26,556 nucleotides of DNA from JANMDR01 sp031376425. GTDB taxonomy: Bacteria > Pseudomonadota > Gammaproteobacteria > Burkholderiales > Usitatibacteraceae. The notes beneath the pieces are model-generated. The model made no database searches, was not told the DNA's origin, and saw only the letters and a program-made list of their open reading frames with translations. The translations under genes were made by a program, and so were the position numbers. Within the stretch, counting starts at the first letter, position 1, and every line of letters begins with the position of its first letter. The DNA is taken from assembly GCA_031376425.1 (NCBI GenBank), contig JANMDR010000329.1, forward strand, positions 1-26,556, written 5' to 3'. Below are positions 24,433 to 26,556 of the stretch, piece by piece.

Positions 24433-26040
24433 CTAACATTGCCACTTTTTAATCTCGCCATCGTAGCTACAACTCAAGCAGCCACCGTCAACAGCCATCG
24501 CATCGGTAACAAAATTACTGTGGCTAAATGCCGCTTGCGCAACCAACGCAAATTCGGCTGCAAATTCTGCTTCAATACGCCAAAGCCTTAGTTGGTTATC
24601 TTCACCAGCACTAGCCAATAATATTGGTGAAAGCAGACGCAAGCGCCGCACAGCGGCCGTGTGCGCACGTATGGACGCTGTGACGCGCCAATGTCGGTCT
24701 TTAAGCACCCACATCAAAATATTCCCGTTCATATCACCCGATATAATGATACGACCGTTTTCAGCCACAACAAGCGTGCGCAGTGGCACATTCCCAGCAA
24801 GCCTGTGCGTACGTTGCAGGGTTAGGGTGTTCCATATGGCGATATCGCCATCTTCGGAAACTGTGGCGATATCGCCATCTTCAGAAACTGTAGCACCCTC
24901 ACCCGCACGCACCATGGGCGCAATATCCCACACCCAGCCGGTGTGCCCATTTAGTGTGCTTTGCTGCACGCCCTCCGTATTCCATAACTTCACTTGGCTA
25001 TCGGCACCACCGGTAGCAATACGCTGTTCCGTATCACGCACAAACGCGCATACACACAACACAGCACTTTCATGCGCCGCCACACTCACTGCGCATTGCC
25101 CCGTAGCGATGTTCCAAATTTTCAAACTACGATCACGCGATACCGAGGCTAATTTCCCTTCAAGCAGTGGTGCCAAGCCTAATACTGATTGCGTGTGCCC
25201 GTGCAGCGCCTGCATGGGGGCACCTTGGGCGCTCCACAAGCGAATAACTTTGTCGCGCCCACCACTGGCAATACATGAGGCGAGCGCATCGCCTTCAATA
25301 CGCTGCAGTGCGGTTAGCGTCCATATATAGCCTTGATGGGCCGGCGTAAACGCGCTTGACGGCGCTGCCGGTGTTACAACGGGCATCGTTCCGCACGTAG
25401 GTTTATAGAGCACATCGCTGCGCATAATATGTTTCACTCCAGCCGTCACCATTTCGCCAGCGTGCCACACGCTATGGTCAAAAAGTATCAAGCTACCCAC
25501 CTGCGGGCGTACCCGAGCAATTATATTGAGCCCATCTCCATCAGTGTTTTTTGTAGCACCCAGCCCGTCGGCATAAAACAGCGTATCACCGCCTACAAAC
25601 TCATCTCCATCATTTAAGTAAATCATAAAAGTAAGAAACGAGCGGGCACCCTCCGGCGCTGTAAGCCGGTGAAAAACACCGTCTTGGTGAATATGAAATT
25701 GCTGCGATGGCGCATATCGGCAAAACCGAAACCGTTCGTTGATGCAATCAAAATCCCACTTTTTGGCGTCATTCACCCATGTTGCGGGCGCATGGCCTTG
25801 TAGCCGCTCAGCCATGCGCTGCGCGAGATCAATATCATCAATAACTTACCGTGCATTGTTGCGATAAGACGGCGGATAATCAGTGCTAGCGCTAAGATAA
25901 CCGCGTTGCTCGCTTTCAAAAATTAACTGCGCGCATTCATCTTGCGACAAAAATTGTGGAATCACCATGCACCATGCGGCTTGCGCAATAGCGGTATGAC
26001 ATAGCGGCATGTAAGGTGCTCGGGGGGCAGCAATATTCAT
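24433..26040 (-). pseudogene. 2OG-Fe(II) oxygenase fused to WD40 repeats, interrupted by an in-frame stop
   Basis: Reading from ATG 26040, 64 residues (FLSQDECAQLIFESEQRGY, TDYPPSYRNNAR) run into TAA at 25846-25848. The same frame continues at once (VIDDIDLAQR) into a 460-aa frame from ATG 25815, so a single T-to-A change of an expected TTA (Leu) codon best explains the break. The joined protein would be 535 aa. Oxygenase: HxD (His118/Asp120 in FHIHQDG), distal His193 in VWHAGEMV, 2OG-binding Arg207 in HIMRSDVLY; this is a prolyl-4-hydroxylase-like set. From about residue 235, WD40 blades (GGRDKVIRLW, SRDRSLKIWN, GGADSQVKLWN, SGDMNGNILMW, GEDNQLRLW, SYDGEIKKW). A 27-bp tandem repeat adds nine residues in one blade. 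Without read-through the short frame lacks Fe ligands, while the long frame lacks only the first part of the fold. Confidence 0.85.
24841..24894 (-). repeat. 27-bp tandem duplication inside the WD40 region
   Basis: 24841-24867 and 24868-24894 are two head-to-tail 27-bp units with two differences, giving ATVSEDGDI twice. Each unit begins with GATATCGCCAT; together with the preceding bases this makes a 16-bp perfect palindrome, ATGGCGATATCGCCAT, at 24836-24851. The extra nine residues fall in the loop or strand before IAIWN. Confidence 0.9.
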
Positions 26041-26133
26041 TAGCTCATTCTGCTTCGATACACGTAAATTAACTGGTTGGGGTATCTTTGTTTTAGGGAA
26101 TCACCGATCTATCATCGTAAGGTTTTTCGTTAG

Positions 26134-26556
26134 CTAACGCGGTACTTTTGCCGTCACAATATCCAGCTTCGCCACATATAAATCATGTGATTTTCGCGTT
26201 GCGCTATTTTCTATTGCAAGCTGCAAGTGTGTTTGGGCATGCTTGGCGTCATTTAGCGCGTAATAAGATGCGGCTAACCAAAAATGAAACTCATCGTTGT
26301 AGGCTGCACGATTTACTTCTTGTTGAAAGTAATCGCGCGCAACTTCAAAGCGACGCTCACGCATTGCCGCCAAGCCTAAATTAAAAAAATGGAACGGTGG
26401 GTTGGGTTGTAGCTGCGCTAAACGTGCTTCAAATTTATCGGCTTCGGCAATACGCCCCTGTTGCTTGAGCACGATGGCTAAGTTGGCGAGTACTGGGGTA
26501 TTGTCCGGTTCTATATTTACTACAAGTTGCATGGCTTGTTCCGCATGCGCGGCATG
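26134..26556 (-). CDS. TPR-repeat protein, C-terminal part (truncated by window edge)
   Basis: The frame is open to the window end (reads HAAHAEQA before the Met at 26532), so the true start is outside. The visible residues form at least three tetratricopeptide repeats: NTPVLANLAIVLKQQGRIAEADKFEARL, then FHFFNLGLAAMRERRFEVARDYFQQEV, then DEFHFWLAASYYALNDAKHAQTHLQLAI (each split from its neighbour by a short turn). TPR arrays serve as protein-protein scaffolds. It lies 93 bp upstream of the oxygenase-WD40 gene on the same strand and may be in one operon with it. Partner unknown. Confidence 0.8.
   Translation of the reverse strand, partial: HAAHAEQAMQLVVNIEPDNTPVLANLAIVLKQQGRIAEADKFEARLAQLQPNPPFHFFNLGLAAMRERRFEVARDYFQQEVNRAAYNDEFHFWLAASYYALNDAKHAQTHLQLAIENSATRKSHDLYVAKLDIVTAKVPR

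Noticed and set aside
24659..25330. 223-codon plus-strand frame opposite the WD40 region
   Set aside because: Its Ser/Cys/Pro-rich composition and lack of a start signal mark it as a shadow of the WD40 repeats on the other strand.

Overview
The window reads as a chromosomal segment of a Betaproteobacterium, most likely Burkholderiales. The reasons are the beta-type PF10136 'site-specific recombinase' membrane protein, a GTP-dependent PEP carboxykinase, a GreB, and roughly even base composition. The genus is not determined. Coding density is high and no tRNA, rRNA, CRISPR array, transposase or phage gene was seen.

Layout: (1) 1-2866, minus: a hybrid sensor kinase (PAS, HisKA/HATPase, two receivers, Hpt) broken by a one-base frameshift in an A6 run and running off the left edge. 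(2) 3085-3609, minus: two tandem paralogous small lipoproteins that share a TGSNI.RKD core and end in a good terminator. (3) 3708-6086: a divergent ferric-iron ABC pair (binding protein and ATPase) with a Fur-like site between them and no permease in the window. (4) 6278-15332: two copies of a DUF1800 + DUF1501 gene pair on the plus strand, surrounding a minus-strand greB and a small membrane-protein gene. Both DUF1800 proteins carry an N-terminal set of three DUF5648-like repeats. (5) 15632-18279: an orphan HExxH protein and pckG. (6) 18280-19240: a repeat-rich island with one GNAT acetyltransferase gene. (7) 19241-22017: two secreted proteins, one with a CBM20-like domain and one an esterase with duplicated GWG/W-rich N-terminal modules. 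(8) 22121-24295, minus: the PF10136 protein. (9) 24433-26556, minus: a 2OG-Fe(II) dioxygenase fused to a WD40 domain, interrupted by an in-frame TAA and carrying a 27-bp tandem duplication, followed upstream by a truncated TPR gene.

The most system-like element is the duplicated DUF1800/DUF1501 pair. In each copy a Sec-type exported DUF1800 protein with display-like repeats is translated 9-11 bp ahead of a Tat-type exported DUF1501 protein, so the two probably act together in the periplasm or at the surface, in two diverged versions. The function of the pair is not known to me. The oxygenase-WD40 fusion is the most unusual single protein. Two genes (kinase, oxygenase) are broken by single-base differences that could be true mutations or sequence errors; read-level evidence would decide.
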